From Rhodococcus oxybenzonivorans (GTDB taxonomy: Bacteria; Actinomycetota; Actinomycetes; Mycobacteriales; Mycobacteriaceae): a stretch of DNA of 64,000 nt. The stretch is from assembly GCF_003130705.1 (NCBI RefSeq), contig NZ_CP021355.1:434001-498000 (forward strand), given 5' to 3'. The notes below the pieces were generated by a model. It was not told where the DNA came from. It saw nothing but the letters and a program-made list of their open reading frames with translations, and searched no databases. The position numbers and the translations under genes are program-made. This document shows positions 7,492-16,396 of the stretch, in pieces. Numbering within the stretch: the stretch's first letter is position 1; every line of letters begins with the position of its first letter.

Positions 7492-9236
7492 GAGCCTGTT
7501 GCAGAATGCGTGTCGTCGGGACTGATCGTGACGCTCGTCTGGGAAAATTGGGTATGGCCAAGGGGTATCGTCCGGTGTTGCGCGATCAGGTGTTCCTTTT
7601 GCCTCCGAATATGCGGGAATGGCTTCCTGCGGATCATCTTGTCTGGTTTCTGTTGGAGACGATCGAGATGCTCGATACCCATGAGTTCGACCGGCGTCGT
7701 CGCCGTGGTGGGGTGGGCGCGGCCGGTTACGACCCGCGGATGCTGCTGGGACTCCTGATTTATGCCTACTGCAGAGGGATTCGATCCTCGCGGCAGATTG
7801 AACGGTTGTGCTCGACCGATGTCGCGTTCCGGGTGCTGTGCGCGCAAGACGTCCCCGACCATTGCACGATCGCCCGGTTCCGTGCCGAATGCCAGGACGC
7901 GTTCACCGGGTTGTTCACGCAGGTACTGATGATCGCCGGCCACGCCGGTCTAGGGCACTTCGGAACGGTCGCAATCGATGGCACCAAGATCGCCGCGAAC
8001 GCATCGATCGACGCCAACCGCGGGCATGAGTGGCTGAGCGAGCAGGTCACTCGCATGGTTGCCGAAGCCGAACAGACCGACGCCACCGAGAACATCCGCG
8101 CTGCACAGCGTGCACATGATGACGATGATCGGGTTCCTGCCCGGCTGATGGACCAGAGCAGTCGTGCACGGCGAATCCGTCAAGCGGCCGACGAGGTGGC
8201 CGCACAATTGAAACGCCAGCGCATCAACGAAGATGAGCGCGATGCAGCGGCACGGGCACGGTTGGCGAAATCTCGAGCGGGTGAACCTGTGGTCGGTCGT
8301 ATCCCTGACGGACCGCACCGGCTCGCGGAAGCACGCGCCCACCTGGCACGTGAAATCGCCACTCACCAGTCGAAACTCGAACGGCGTGCCGCACTGATCG
8401 CCGCGGGGAAGAAGCCGATGGGCGCCCCACCTGTTCCATTGGAACAGCACTCACGAATCATCCGCGCCCGACGAGTCGTCGAAGCCGCACTGGCAGCCGA
8501 ACGCACAGCTTCCGCCACGAAGCCGGCCACACCTGTATTGCCGAAGACGGTGGCCAACACCACCGATCCACAATCACGGTTAATGCCGACCAGGCGCGGA
8601 TTCCTCCAGGGCTACAACGCTCAACTCGCCGTTACCAGCGATCAGATCATCGCGGCCGTACAGATTGGTCAAAGTCCCAATGACATTGCATCCCTTGTGC
8701 CGATGATGGAGGCAAGTGTGCGCGCCGCCGCGATGCTGCACACCGATACCGGCCGGCCTGAACACATCATCGGTGTCGTCCTCGCTGACGCCGGGTACTG
8801 CAGTGACAGCAACCTTTCTGCGCCCGGACCAGAGCGGTTAATCGCGCTGAACAAGACACGCGACCACGCGAAAGCGGTCATAGAACAGCCCGTGACAGGA
8901 CCACCTCCGGAAGGTGCGAGCCCGAGACAGGCGATGTCGCATCGGCTACGCACGCCAGAAGGATCCCGTCTCTACAAACGCCGCGGGGCCACCGTCGAAC
9001 CCGGCATCGGCAACCTGAAGAAGGTCCTCGACCGATTCTCCGGCCGTGGTCTAAACAGCGCCCTCGGCGAGCTCAACCTCGCGGCCAGCGCATTCAACCT
9101 GATGAAGATCCACCGAGCAACGGCCAGCTGAACGCGCCGGCCCGGAACGAGTCGGCCACCTCAGAATCGGCAGCAAACGAGAAAATCGACTGGACTGCTC
9201 CACCTTTTATGTCAGCGCGCATTCTGCGACGGGCTC
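7492..9236 (+). mobile_element. IS1182-family insertion sequence (complete)
   Basis: 1745 bp. Terminal inverted repeats of 21 bp begin GAGAGCC at both ends and share GCAGAATGCG, with two mismatches in all. The element is flanked by TCGA on each side (7488-7491 and 9237-9240), a four-base target duplication. Joining the flanks restores the synthetase frame (LSRVE then QIKRYELL), which fixes the borders. It carries one intact transposase gene, so it looks recent and potentially active. Confidence 0.92.
7554..9131 (+). CDS. IS1182-family DDE transposase
   Basis: 525 residues. The N-terminal part has the family pattern RPVLRDQVFLLPPNMREWLP, DPRMLLGLLIYAYCRGIRSS and the DHCTIARFR segment. The catalytic core includes VAIDGTKIAANAS (first Asp), a long charged insertion (about residues 170-300), VVLADAGYCSD (second Asp) and the C-terminal KRRGATVEPGIGNLKK region carrying the catalytic Glu. 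ATG at 7554 gives the standard MAKGYRPV start; upstream extensions in the same frame run into the terminal repeat. The reading frame is intact. Confidence 0.92.
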   Translation: MAKGYRPVLRDQVFLLPPNMREWLPADHLVWFLLETIEMLDTHEFDRRRRRGGVGAAGYDPRMLLGLLIYAYCRGIRSSRQIERLCSTDVAFRVLCAQDVPDHCTIARFRAECQDAFTGLFTQVLMIAGHAGLGHFGTVAIDGTKIAANASIDANRGHEWLSEQVTRMVAEAEQTDATENIRAAQRAHDDDDRVPARLMDQSSRARRIRQAADEVAAQLKRQRINEDERDAAARARLAKSRAGEPVVGRIPDGPHRLAEARAHLAREIATHQSKLERRAALIAAGKKPMGAPPVPLEQHSRIIRARRVVEAALAAERTASATKPATPVLPKTVANTTDPQSRLMPTRRGFLQGYNAQLAVTSDQIIAAVQIGQSPNDIASLVPMMEASVRAAAMLHTDTGRPEHIIGVVLADAGYCSDSNLSAPGPERLIALNKTRDHAKAVIEQPVTGPPPEGASPRQAMSHRLRTPEGSRLYKRRGATVEPGIGNLKKVLDRFSGRGLNSALGELNLAASAFNLMKIHRATAS

Positions 9237-9373
9237 TCGAACAGATCAAACGGTACGAACTCCTCGACGAAGAGTGGTTGCCGGACAGCGCGGAACTCAC
9301 CCCCACGATGAAACTCAAGCGCCGGTCGATCTCGGGCAAGTACTCCGACGTGATCGAGAGCCTGTACAGGTAA
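9237..9373 (+). pseudogene. 3' end of the interrupted fadD gene
   Basis: From the right border of the IS1182 element the frame reads QIKRYELLDEEWLPDSAELT, then TPTMKLKRRSI and ends IESLYR before TAA. That is the conserved C-terminus of long-chain acyl-CoA synthetases, including the catalytic lysine in TPTMKLKRR. It continues the fragment ending at 7491. Confidence 0.88.
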
Positions 9374-9491
9374 GGCTCAAGGCGTGGGCGCCAGTCGTCC
9401 GGAAACCAGCCGGCGACCGGCCCCCTGAGGCTGCCCCCTTTGAGTGGACACCCCTGACAATGGTTCTAGTAGAGCCAGGAGGGATGTCGAG

Positions 9492-9560
9492 GTGGGACGC
9501 CAGTCTCTGTACCCGGAACAATTCCGGAAGGATGCGATCGCGCTGTACCGCGCGGCCGGG
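9492..9560 (+). pseudogene. IS3-family orfA, first 23 codons
   Basis: After AGGAGGG, a GTG start opens VGRQSLYPEQFRKDAIALYR, the typical N-terminus of IS3 OrfA helix-turn-helix proteins. The frame loses family similarity after RAAG and stops at 9620, where the IS110 copy begins. Confidence 0.7.
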
Positions 9561-9617
9561 CCGGTGGCTTTTCCTGATGTGCGGTCCCACCGGGCCCGGA
9601 GGGTCGTTCGTGTGGCC

Positions 9618-10912
9618 TGATAGCGCCTCTGTGTGTCAAGCAGCCGTAGGTGGTGCGTGTTGTTGGTCCCTGAGCATTCGGCGATAGAGGACGTTCGCGA
9701 GGCGGCGTTTGAGTGCGCGCCGGGCTTCGGCTCGTGTCTTGCCTTCGTCGAGTTTGCGCTGGTAATAGACGCGGCCGGGCCCTGGGTCGCGGGCTTGGCA
9801 GACGGCGATGGTGTGCAGCACGGAATTGAGTTGACGATTGCCACCGGTATTGAGCCGGTGGCGTGTGTTCTCGCCGCTCGACGCTGCGAGAGGAGCGGTG
9901 CCGGTGGAGCCGGCGAAGTGATCGGCCGAGGGGAATCGGGTGATGTTCCCGATGTGGCCGAGAAGTTTGGCGGCAAGGACGGTGTTGATTCCGTGGACTT
10001 CCTGCAGAGTCGTCGTCGTGGCGGCGACTGCGTCGCGCATCTGAGCTTCGTTGGCTTTGATGTTCGAATCGATGCGCCGGAGGTCGGCAAGCACGTCCTT
10101 GGCCAAGTCCCGGCGGCAGGCGTCGGTGGCGGTGGTCGGTTTGATCCGTTGCATCGCAGCGCCGGCCTTGTCCGCCGAAGCCCGATCGGAACGCCGCCTG
10201 GAATCAGTTCCCGTAGCAGCTGGTGCAACCGGATGACCTCACACGCGTCTTCTCACGTGTGAGGTCATCGCGGCGCTCGGACAGCAGCCGCAAGATCGTG
10301 CTCTGGTCCTCGCGGTGAACTTGATGTAAGCCGTGGTGGTACAAGGCGGTCAGCGCGACGGCCCGGGCATCGTCGGGTCGGTTTTGCGTCCGCCGCCGGT
10401 GCTCAGGACCCGGACTTTCATTTGCGAGGGTGGAAGGAACGTCAACAACGTCCTCACCACGCGCGACCAGAATCTGCGCGATGCCCGGCCGAGTCCCTTT
10501 GCTCCCTCGATCGCGTATTGCCGTTCTGGCCATCGCTGGCACCATTTCACCAACGCGGTGGCGGTGCCGGCATTGACCACGAACCGACGGGACCCGACGG
10601 TGACGCCGCTGCGGCCGACGGCAACTGCGGTGAATGACGACTTGTGCGGGTCGATTCCGATGATGACCACCTGGCAGTACTCCTTCGGTAGGCGAAGTCG
10701 AACGTGCCTGCGGAGGGCATCCTGACTTGAAGATCTCGTTCACGCCTCTGTCGAGCCACACCGCAGGGCGGGTGTCGACCGGCATGGCACGCTATCAGTG
10801 AGCCAACCTCCGAAGATGGTGGCAAGAAGCCTGCGAGCCTGCGCCGATCGACACCCTGGACGCTACGAGACTGCAGATCCCGATCACATCCACAGGTGAT
10901 TTAACAAGTCAG
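9618..10912 (-). mobile_element. IS110-family element, copy 1 of a two-copy repeat (broken transposase)
   Basis: A 1295-bp unit repeated at 40859-42156 with near-identity; flanks differ, so the borders follow from comparing copies. The transposase starts on the minus strand at 10670 (IGIDPHKSSFTAVAVGRSG, DEDD-type catalytic start) and its C-terminal half is continuous at 9636-10154 (VHGINTVLAAKLLGHIGNI, TGTAPLAASSG, HRLNTGGNRQLNSVL). Between them are frameshifts: two copy-1-specific single-base losses in G/C runs (near 10370 and 10484), and lesions shared with copy 2 (extra A near 10428, a 5-bp insertion near 10250, a lost T near 10190). It cannot make a full transposase unless recoded. Confidence 0.82.
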
Positions 10913-10997
10913 AAGCCTGCCGCTGGTGCCCGATTGAGGCCTGCCCGCGAACGCACCGATCCGACGCCATAGCCCTCAACCGGATTGGAGTCACCAG

Positions 10998-12047
10998 TTG
11001 ATCGTGATCGGAGTCGACGCCCACAAATCCACCACACACTTGTCGCGGTCGACGACATCGGCCGTCAGGTCGGGCAGCGGACCGTCAAGGCCACCACCGA
11101 GGGTCATCTGCCGGCGATCGAGTGGGCCGCCCAATGGCCGCAGGTGCAGTTCGCGCTCGACGACTGCCGCCACGTGACTCGGCGACTCGAATCGGATCTG
11201 CTGCGCCGCGGTTACGCGGTGGTCCGCGTCAAGACCCAGTTGATGGCCGTGCATCGGCGCAGCGCCCGCCAGCCGGGCAAATCCGACCCCATCGACGCGC
11301 AGGCCGTGGCGATGGCCGCGCTGCGTGAGGAGAATTTGCCGATCGCCCAACTGGACGGACCCACCCGGGAGGTCAAGCTCCTGTCCGATCACCGACGCAA
11401 TTTGGTCTGCGAGAGAACGAAACTTATCAACAGGCTTCGCTGGCACCTGCACGAGCTGGAGACCCTGAACTTGTCATTCCCGTGCGGGGGATCCGGCGGT
11501 ATCGCGTCATGGATGAGCTCGCCGAACGGCTGACTGCGTTCACCGGTGTGGTCGCCCAGATCGCGGGCGAACTCCTCGACCGGTGCCGGCAGCTGACCGA
11601 GCAGGTCAACAATCTCGAGCGCCAGATCCGTGACCGCGTTCGGCGGATCGCGCCGTCGCTACTCGCGATACCCGGGTGCGGGGTTCTCTCCGCCGCCGTC
11701 ATCATCGGCGAGACGGCCGACGCTCGACGTTTCCACTCGAAAGATGCCTACGCGAAGTCAACGGCACCGCTCCGATCCCGGTCTGGTCGGCCCACGAGCG
11801 GGTCCGTCTCAATCGCGGTGGCAACCGTGCCGTGAACTCGGCGCTGCACGCGATCGCCACTACGCAGGTCGCGCGCGGCGGCCCAGGTGAGGACTACGTG
11901 GCGAAGCTGCAGGCGGCGGGGAAGACGAAGCGGGAGGCTGTGCGCCTGCTCCGCCGACGTGTTTCCGACCGGGTGTTCCAGGTCCTGCGCACCGCCGAAA
12001 CTGCAATCAAAAACCGTTCACAAGGGCCACTTTCGGCGGCGGCTTGA
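10998..12047 (+). pseudogene. IS110-family transposase pseudogene (type B)
   Basis: A different IS110 lineage from the neighbouring copy. From a TTG/GTG start the protein reads IGVDAHKST, RVKTQLMAVHRR, KSDPIDAQAVAMAALREE, then in a second frame RGIRRYRVMDELAERLTAF and LLAIPGCGVLSAAVIIGETA, and in a third NRGGNRAVNSALHAIATTQV to the stop. Frameshifts near 11031, 11472 and 11747 break it. It sits inside the IS3 element between the orfA stub and orfB. Confidence 0.8.
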
Positions 12048-12070
12048 CATAGAAGCATCAAGGAGGTGAA

Positions 12071-12971
12071 GTGAAGACCCGCCGCTGGGACTTCATCTCC
12101 GACCATCGCGCCGAGTTCTTCCGTGCTGCGGCTGTGCCGGGTGCTCGGGACCTCCCGATCCGGATACTACAAACACTTGGCCACCGAGCCGGCCCGAGTC
12201 GAGCGCCAGGCCGACGAGGCCGCGACGGTCGCCGAGATCCGCGCCATCCACGCCGAGCACCGCAGCGCCTACGGCGCCCCGCGCGTGCACGCCGAACTCC
12301 GCTCCCGCGGGCGCAAGATCAACCGCAAACGGGTGACCCGATTGATGCGGATCCACCACGTCGTCGGTCGGCACCTGCGCCGCACCAAGCGCACAACCAT
12401 CGCGGACAAGTCGACTTCACTCGTTCCGGATCTGGTGATGCGGGACTTCACCGCCCCAGCCATGAACATGAAGTGGTGTGGGGACGTCACCTACATTCCA
12501 GTGGGATCTTCATGGTTGTTCTTGGCCACGGTGATCGACATCTACTCACGTCGGGTGGTGGGCTGGTCCATCGCCGACCACATGCGCACCGAGCTCGTCA
12601 CGGACGCGATCGAGATGGCGGTTCGCACCCGCGGTGGTGACGTCCGTGGGGTCGTATTCCACAGCGATCGCGGCTCCCAGTACACCGCAACGGATTTCGG
12701 CGATGTATGCCGCCGTCATGGGATCCGCCCGAGTCGAGGACGGGTCGGCTCGAGTTACGACAATGCTCTTGCCGAGTCGTTCTTCCAAGGACTCAAGAGG
12801 GAGTGGCTGCACGGACGGAGTTGGATGTCGAAGTCGCAGGCACGGATGGAGCTGTTCGAGTGGCTCTCGTACTTCAACCGACGTCGCCGTCACTCCGCGC
12901 TGGGATACCTCACCCCGGTGGAGTTCGAACAACGGCTGATCGCGTCGTCTACGCTGTCAGTTGCCGCATGA
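12071..12971 (+). pseudogene. IS3-family transposase orfB (frameshifted near its start)
   Basis: A GTG with AGGAGG upstream opens VKTRRWDFISDHRAEF. One extra base near 12118 shifts to the long frame RLCRVLGTSRSGYYKHL that runs to 12971. The rve-type core is complete: WCGDVTYIPV (Asp), VFHSDRGSQYT (Asp), NALAESFFQGLKREW (Glu), ending FNRRRRHSALGYLTPVEFE. The catalytic part (282 residues from 12123) may still be translated, but without OrfA the element is unlikely to move by itself. Confidence 0.8.
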
Positions 12972-13002
12972 AAACAGGTGTCCACTCTCAAGGGTCAACC
13001 TC

Positions 13003-13095
13003 ATGCGCGACTACGAAACCAGACCCGACCACCACGAAGCCATGGTTCACATCGCGATGATCGCGACCACGACCAGGCGACTCGCCCGGACCTGA
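13003..13095 (+). pseudogene. IS5-family transposase, last 30 codons
   Basis: The frame RDYETRPDHHEAMVHIAMI, followed by TTTRRLART and a stop, matches the usual C-terminus of one group of IS5-family transposases. Nothing else of that element is present; it abuts the right end of the IS3 element. Confidence 0.55.
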
Positions 13096-13108
13096 CGGTT
13101 TTCAAACA

Positions 13109-14726
13109 CACTCTGAGCTTGATCTTTAACCTGGGCAGGCGGCCCCGACGGGTTTTCTAGCTTTGGTTTCGGCGCGTTTGCCCACGTGGTGATGCGGTGC
13201 GCGGTGGGTGTTTTTCGATCCGGGTGGGCGTCCGGGTCCGGGTCGACTGGGTTTCGGTGCACTGGCCGGAACAGGCATCGTCGCGCGGGTGCGCGAAAAC
13301 CCTCGACGAACCTGTGCCGGCGTCAATCGTGTTGGTGGGACGGGTCGTTCCCACGGGCGGCGTAGGTCCTCGGCCAGAGGACGGGCGAGCCGGAGTTGGG
13401 CGTAGGCCACCAGCACGATCCAGGTCCAGCGGTCGGCCGCCTCGGGACTGCGGAGCTTCGGGGCGGTCCACCCCAACGTCTGCTTGAAGAAACGGAAGGT
13501 GTGTTCGAGGTCGAAGCGCCGCAGAAACATCTGCCACAATCGGTCGATATCGGCGGTTCCCGCACCAGGATGTGAGTACCAGAGCCACACCGGTTTGGGA
13601 TGCCGGTCCCCGGGCAGGTGATCGACCGTCAGCCGGATCACCGTGCCTTCGACGATCGGTGGCGGTCCCGGGTGGTCCGCCCACGAGCCACGATGGACGA
13701 GCCTCGGGTGCAACCGATTCCACGCCGCAGCGGTGGCTGTTCCGTAGCGATCGGTGTCGGTGCTGGTGGTGGTCTCGGGTTCGGGCCAGGTCTGGGGGTC
13801 GGCGAATTTGAAGTCGGAACCGTGCCGGGGTGGGCGCCCGGTACGGCCCGGTGGCGGCGCCGGGAAGCACAGCACCCGGTCCGAACGCATCCGACCCAGC
13901 ACCTGCACCGGGAGATCGGCGAGCACGAACGCCAGCCGGGCCAGCTCGTACCCGGCGTCGAACACCAGCAGAATGTCCGGGTCGCCGTCGCGGTGGTGCC
14001 CGGCGTCGCGCAACCGCGTGATCACTTCACGCACCTGGGTGGCCGTCACAGCGGTTTCGTCGTCGTCGGGGCGTAGGCGGACCGCGTCGAGCACCGTCGT
14101 CCACGAGGTACGGCCGGTCTCGAGGGCGGCGACGAACGAGTACGGCCACCCCGGGATCAGCTGTGCCTGATTCTTCCCGCGGCCGTAGACGTGGCAGAAC
14201 CCCCGCTGCGGACTCGTCGGTGCATCCGGGCGCAACCAGGCACTGATGTCGACGGCCAACACGATCCGGCCGCCGCGATCACGCGGGATTGTCAGCCCGC
14301 CGAGGGCGCGGCGCAGCCGAGTGTAATCTATTCGGCCGCAGTTGATTGCGTCGTACAAGGCGCCGTGACCGCGCCGATGCTCGGCGGCCAGTGACAACTC
14401 GACCAGGGTGCGAACCGCGGTGCCGGAACACAGCAGCGCATCGGTCAACTCGAACAAAGCATCACCTCGGGCCGGCAGGGACCGGTAGAACTCTTCGCGG
14501 AACGACACCAGGTCGACACGCGGATCGGGGACCGATTCTTCCCCGACCGCCCGCCGATCGGGCACACTGATACTCACGGCCACCGCCTGTCTTCGTCTCG
14601 AAAGTTCTCTGGAAGGAACTTCAAGATGATCAGGCGGTGGTCGCCTCATGCCGCTGCGACACGCCGAACAACACCAGCACCAACTGCCCCACGCCACGGC
14701 AGAGGTTAAACGACAAGCTGAGAGCG
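13109..14726 (-). mobile_element. IS4/IS701-like insertion sequence with terminal inverted repeats
   Basis: Inverted repeats lie at about 13111-13136 and 14699-14724; both contain CTGAGCTTG or CTCAGCTTG and TTTAACCT, with about 75 percent identity over 26 bp. They bracket a single intact transposase gene on the minus strand. Exact borders are uncertain by a few bases. Confidence 0.72.
13126..14577 (-). CDS. DDE transposase, IS4/IS701-like
   Basis: 483 residues and unbroken. Visible catalytic elements are VLAVDISAWLRPDAPTS (Asp), DILLVFDAGYELARL (Asp) and RRFDLEHTFRFFKQTLGW (Glu), in the spacing of IS4-type DDE enzymes found widely in Streptomyces and Rhodococcus. The C-terminus is Pro/Arg-rich (GRPPGSKNTHRAPHHHVGKR). 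GTG at 14577 (VSISVPDRRAVG) is preferred because the upstream extension would cross the right terminal repeat. Confidence 0.82.
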   Translation of the reverse strand: MSISVPDRRAVGEESVPDPRVDLVSFREEFYRSLPARGDALFELTDALLCSGTAVRTLVELSLAAEHRRGHGALYDAINCGRIDYTRLRRALGGLTIPRDRGGRIVLAVDISAWLRPDAPTSPQRGFCHVYGRGKNQAQLIPGWPYSFVAALETGRTSWTTVLDAVRLRPDDDETAVTATQVREVITRLRDAGHHRDGDPDILLVFDAGYELARLAFVLADLPVQVLGRMRSDRVLCFPAPPPGRTGRPPRHGSDFKFADPQTWPEPETTTSTDTDRYGTATAAAWNRLHPRLVHRGSWADHPGPPPIVEGTVIRLTVDHLPGDRHPKPVWLWYSHPGAGTADIDRLWQMFLRRFDLEHTFRFFKQTLGWTAPKLRSPEAADRWTWIVLVAYAQLRLARPLAEDLRRPWERPVPPTRLTPAQVRRGFSRTRATMPVPASAPKPSRPGPGRPPGSKNTHRAPHHHVGKRAETKARKPVGAACPG

Positions 14727-14764
14727 GTCATTTCTCGGGAATCATCCCGGTCGTGCGACCGTCG

Positions 14765-15187
14765 TCAAGTGGCCCGAACCCGGGATGGATCGCTGACGCT
14801 GGGACTACCCGCCTTGTGCTCTTCCGTCAGTCGGTGCATTGCCTCGAGGCGTCGCTGACGTCGCTTCTGGGCCTCAGGAGCCATCAGGTCGTCATCCCAG
14901 TTCAGCCCGTCATCGTGCGTTACCACGACCTCGCTGACGCCCTCCAGTTCGCGTACTTTACGGAGTGCCTCACCTTGCATGAAAGGCACAAACTCGCAGA
15001 ACGGGGAGGTGAGCCGGAGGATAATCTCCACACGCCCGGTCGAAGTGACATTGACATCCTCGATCAGACCCATTTCGCCAAGACCCATCGACAGCGACAT
15101 CGACACGCTGCACGGATCTTGGATCTCGTCTAGGACTCGATGGATCTCGTGCACGAGCGCAGCACGGTCCAGCCCCGGTGCGTTCAT
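14765..15187 (-). CDS. MIP18/DUF59-family iron-sulfur assembly protein (PaaD-like)
   Basis: 140 residues. The MIP18 core (about residues 8-85) is seen in VHEIHRVLDEIQDP, MGLIEDVNV, VEIILRLTSPFCEF and VREL. The family helps deliver iron or Fe-S clusters to target proteins. The start codon overlaps the stop of the upstream amidohydrolase gene (ATGA). To my recollection this same pair (amidohydrolase plus MIP18 protein) follows propane/binuclear-iron monooxygenase genes (prm/mim) in Rhodococcus, Gordonia and mycobacteria; no such monooxygenase is in this window. Function in metal insertion is inferred. Confidence 0.75.
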   Translation of the reverse strand: MNAPGLDRAALVHEIHRVLDEIQDPCSVSMSLSMGLGEMGLIEDVNVTSTGRVEIILRLTSPFCEFVPFMQGEALRKVRELEGVSEVVVTHDDGLNWDDDLMAPEAQKRRQRRLEAMHRLTEEHKAGSPSVSDPSRVRAT

Positions 15188-16359
15188 GAGGCAGGGACCG
15201 TCGGGAGGTCGGGCGCGGAAGCCGTCGGACTGCCCTTCCGCCGTTCCTCCTCGATCTGGGTCCACTTCGAGGTAGTGCTCCACGGCTGGGGATTCGGGTC
15301 TTCCCTACGTGCCCGGCTGAATTCGTCGTCTGCGATGGCCTTCTTCGTAGCCTCGATATCGAGCCCATGCAGGCGCGCCCAGTTGCCGGCAAAGATGTTG
15401 CGCTTGTGGTCGTCTGAAATCTGCTCGATAGGCGCGAAGAGGCCACCCTCTTCGAGCAGGTCCTCGGGAATCAGGTACTCGCAGAAGGCCTCGATACCCG
15501 GGCGTGGGTGGGCGACAACGCAGCCGGTTGCCCAAATGAACCGATCGTAGATGGCCGTTCCACCAACCTTCATGAGACCCAGAAGAATCTTGGAGAACAT
15601 CCGCGGCCGGCGCTCAAGCACGAAGTTCAAGATCTCCATGTTTACATAGACGTTGGGGAAGCGTCCCAGGAGCCAGGCAGTTTCCTCGGTGAAGGCGAGT
15701 CCGCCGTGGACAATCTCGAACGCCAAATCGGGGAACGTACCCGCTGCGCCTTCGAGGTCGCCGACCGCGCTGGTGTCTCCATCGATGAGAGGGCCGGTGG
15801 GAAGCGACTTGTGAACAGCGACGACCTTGATGCCGAGTTCCATGGCGCGCTCGTAGAGCGGGAACGCGAACTTGGGATCGTCCATCTTGAACGGGATCTG
15901 GCGTTGCGCGTCGATGTCCCAGCTGGTCGGATAGAGTTTGAGCCCGGTCGGATTCAACAACTCCACTTGCCGGTCGAGTTCGTCGAGCGCGGCCTTGCCC
16001 TGCAGGGGATCGACGGAGGCGTATGCGCGCATGCGGTTCGGCCAGCGCTGAACTGCCTCCAGCGACTTCTCGACCGAACAGTAGCGATCCTTGAACCATC
16101 CGCCGAACGGCAAGGTGTGCACGACAGCCAGGTCGTTCGGGCTCTCGCGGAACAGGACGTTCGCGGTGTCTTCCACCGACCAATCAGAGATGTACGTGTC
16201 GTGGGGAACCACACACTCAGGATTCGGTGAGCCAGCGTTGAACCCAAACGCCATCTCACAGATCATCGCGGCCGGCTCTGGATCGCGGTAGTTCTCCGGG
16301 CTGTGGTTGTACGGATGCGCAACCGCATCAATGATAAATTCTTTAGTGGGATCCAGCAT
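15184..16359 (-). CDS. Amidohydrolase-related protein (ACMSD-like TIM barrel)
   Basis: 391 residues, amidohydrolase-2 fold, a metal-dependent hydrolase or decarboxylase superfamily. The first strand reads FIIDAVAHPYNHSP, where D-x-x-x-H replaces the usual metal-binding HxH. Later segments GLKLYPTSWD, KVVAVHKSLPTGP, FEIVHGGLAF, VYVNMEIL and NIFAGNWARLHGLD follow the barrel. The ATG at 16359 has AGGGA upstream. It is coupled by a 4-bp overlap to the MIP18 gene. In propane-monooxygenase clusters homologues are needed for, or co-expressed with, the oxygenase; here it may serve another iron enzyme. Substrate unknown. Confidence 0.75.
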   Translation of the reverse strand: MLDPTKEFIIDAVAHPYNHSPENYRDPEPAAMICEMAFGFNAGSPNPECVVPHDTYISDWSVEDTANVLFRESPNDLAVVHTLPFGGWFKDRYCSVEKSLEAVQRWPNRMRAYASVDPLQGKAALDELDRQVELLNPTGLKLYPTSWDIDAQRQIPFKMDDPKFAFPLYERAMELGIKVVAVHKSLPTGPLIDGDTSAVGDLEGAAGTFPDLAFEIVHGGLAFTEETAWLLGRFPNVYVNMEILNFVLERRPRMFSKILLGLMKVGGTAIYDRFIWATGCVVAHPRPGIEAFCEYLIPEDLLEEGGLFAPIEQISDDHKRNIFAGNWARLHGLDIEATKKAIADDEFSRARREDPNPQPWSTTSKWTQIEEERRKGSPTASAPDLPTVPAS

Positions 16360-16396
16360 CACAAATCATCCCTAACATAGCTGATCGAATATGAGG

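Larger units (their letters stand above)
9441..12990 (+). mobile_element. IS3-family element interrupted by two IS110 pseudo-elements
   Basis: The outer ends share TGAG(AG)TGGACACC in inverted orientation (9441 rightwards; 12990 leftwards). Just inside the left end is the start of orfA with AGGAGG upstream; just inside the right end is orfB. Between them lie one IS110 copy on the minus strand (9618-10912) and a second, unrelated IS110 transposase pseudogene on the plus strand (10998-12047). No clear 3-bp target duplication is visible outside, so flanking DNA has probably been rearranged. Confidence 0.7.
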
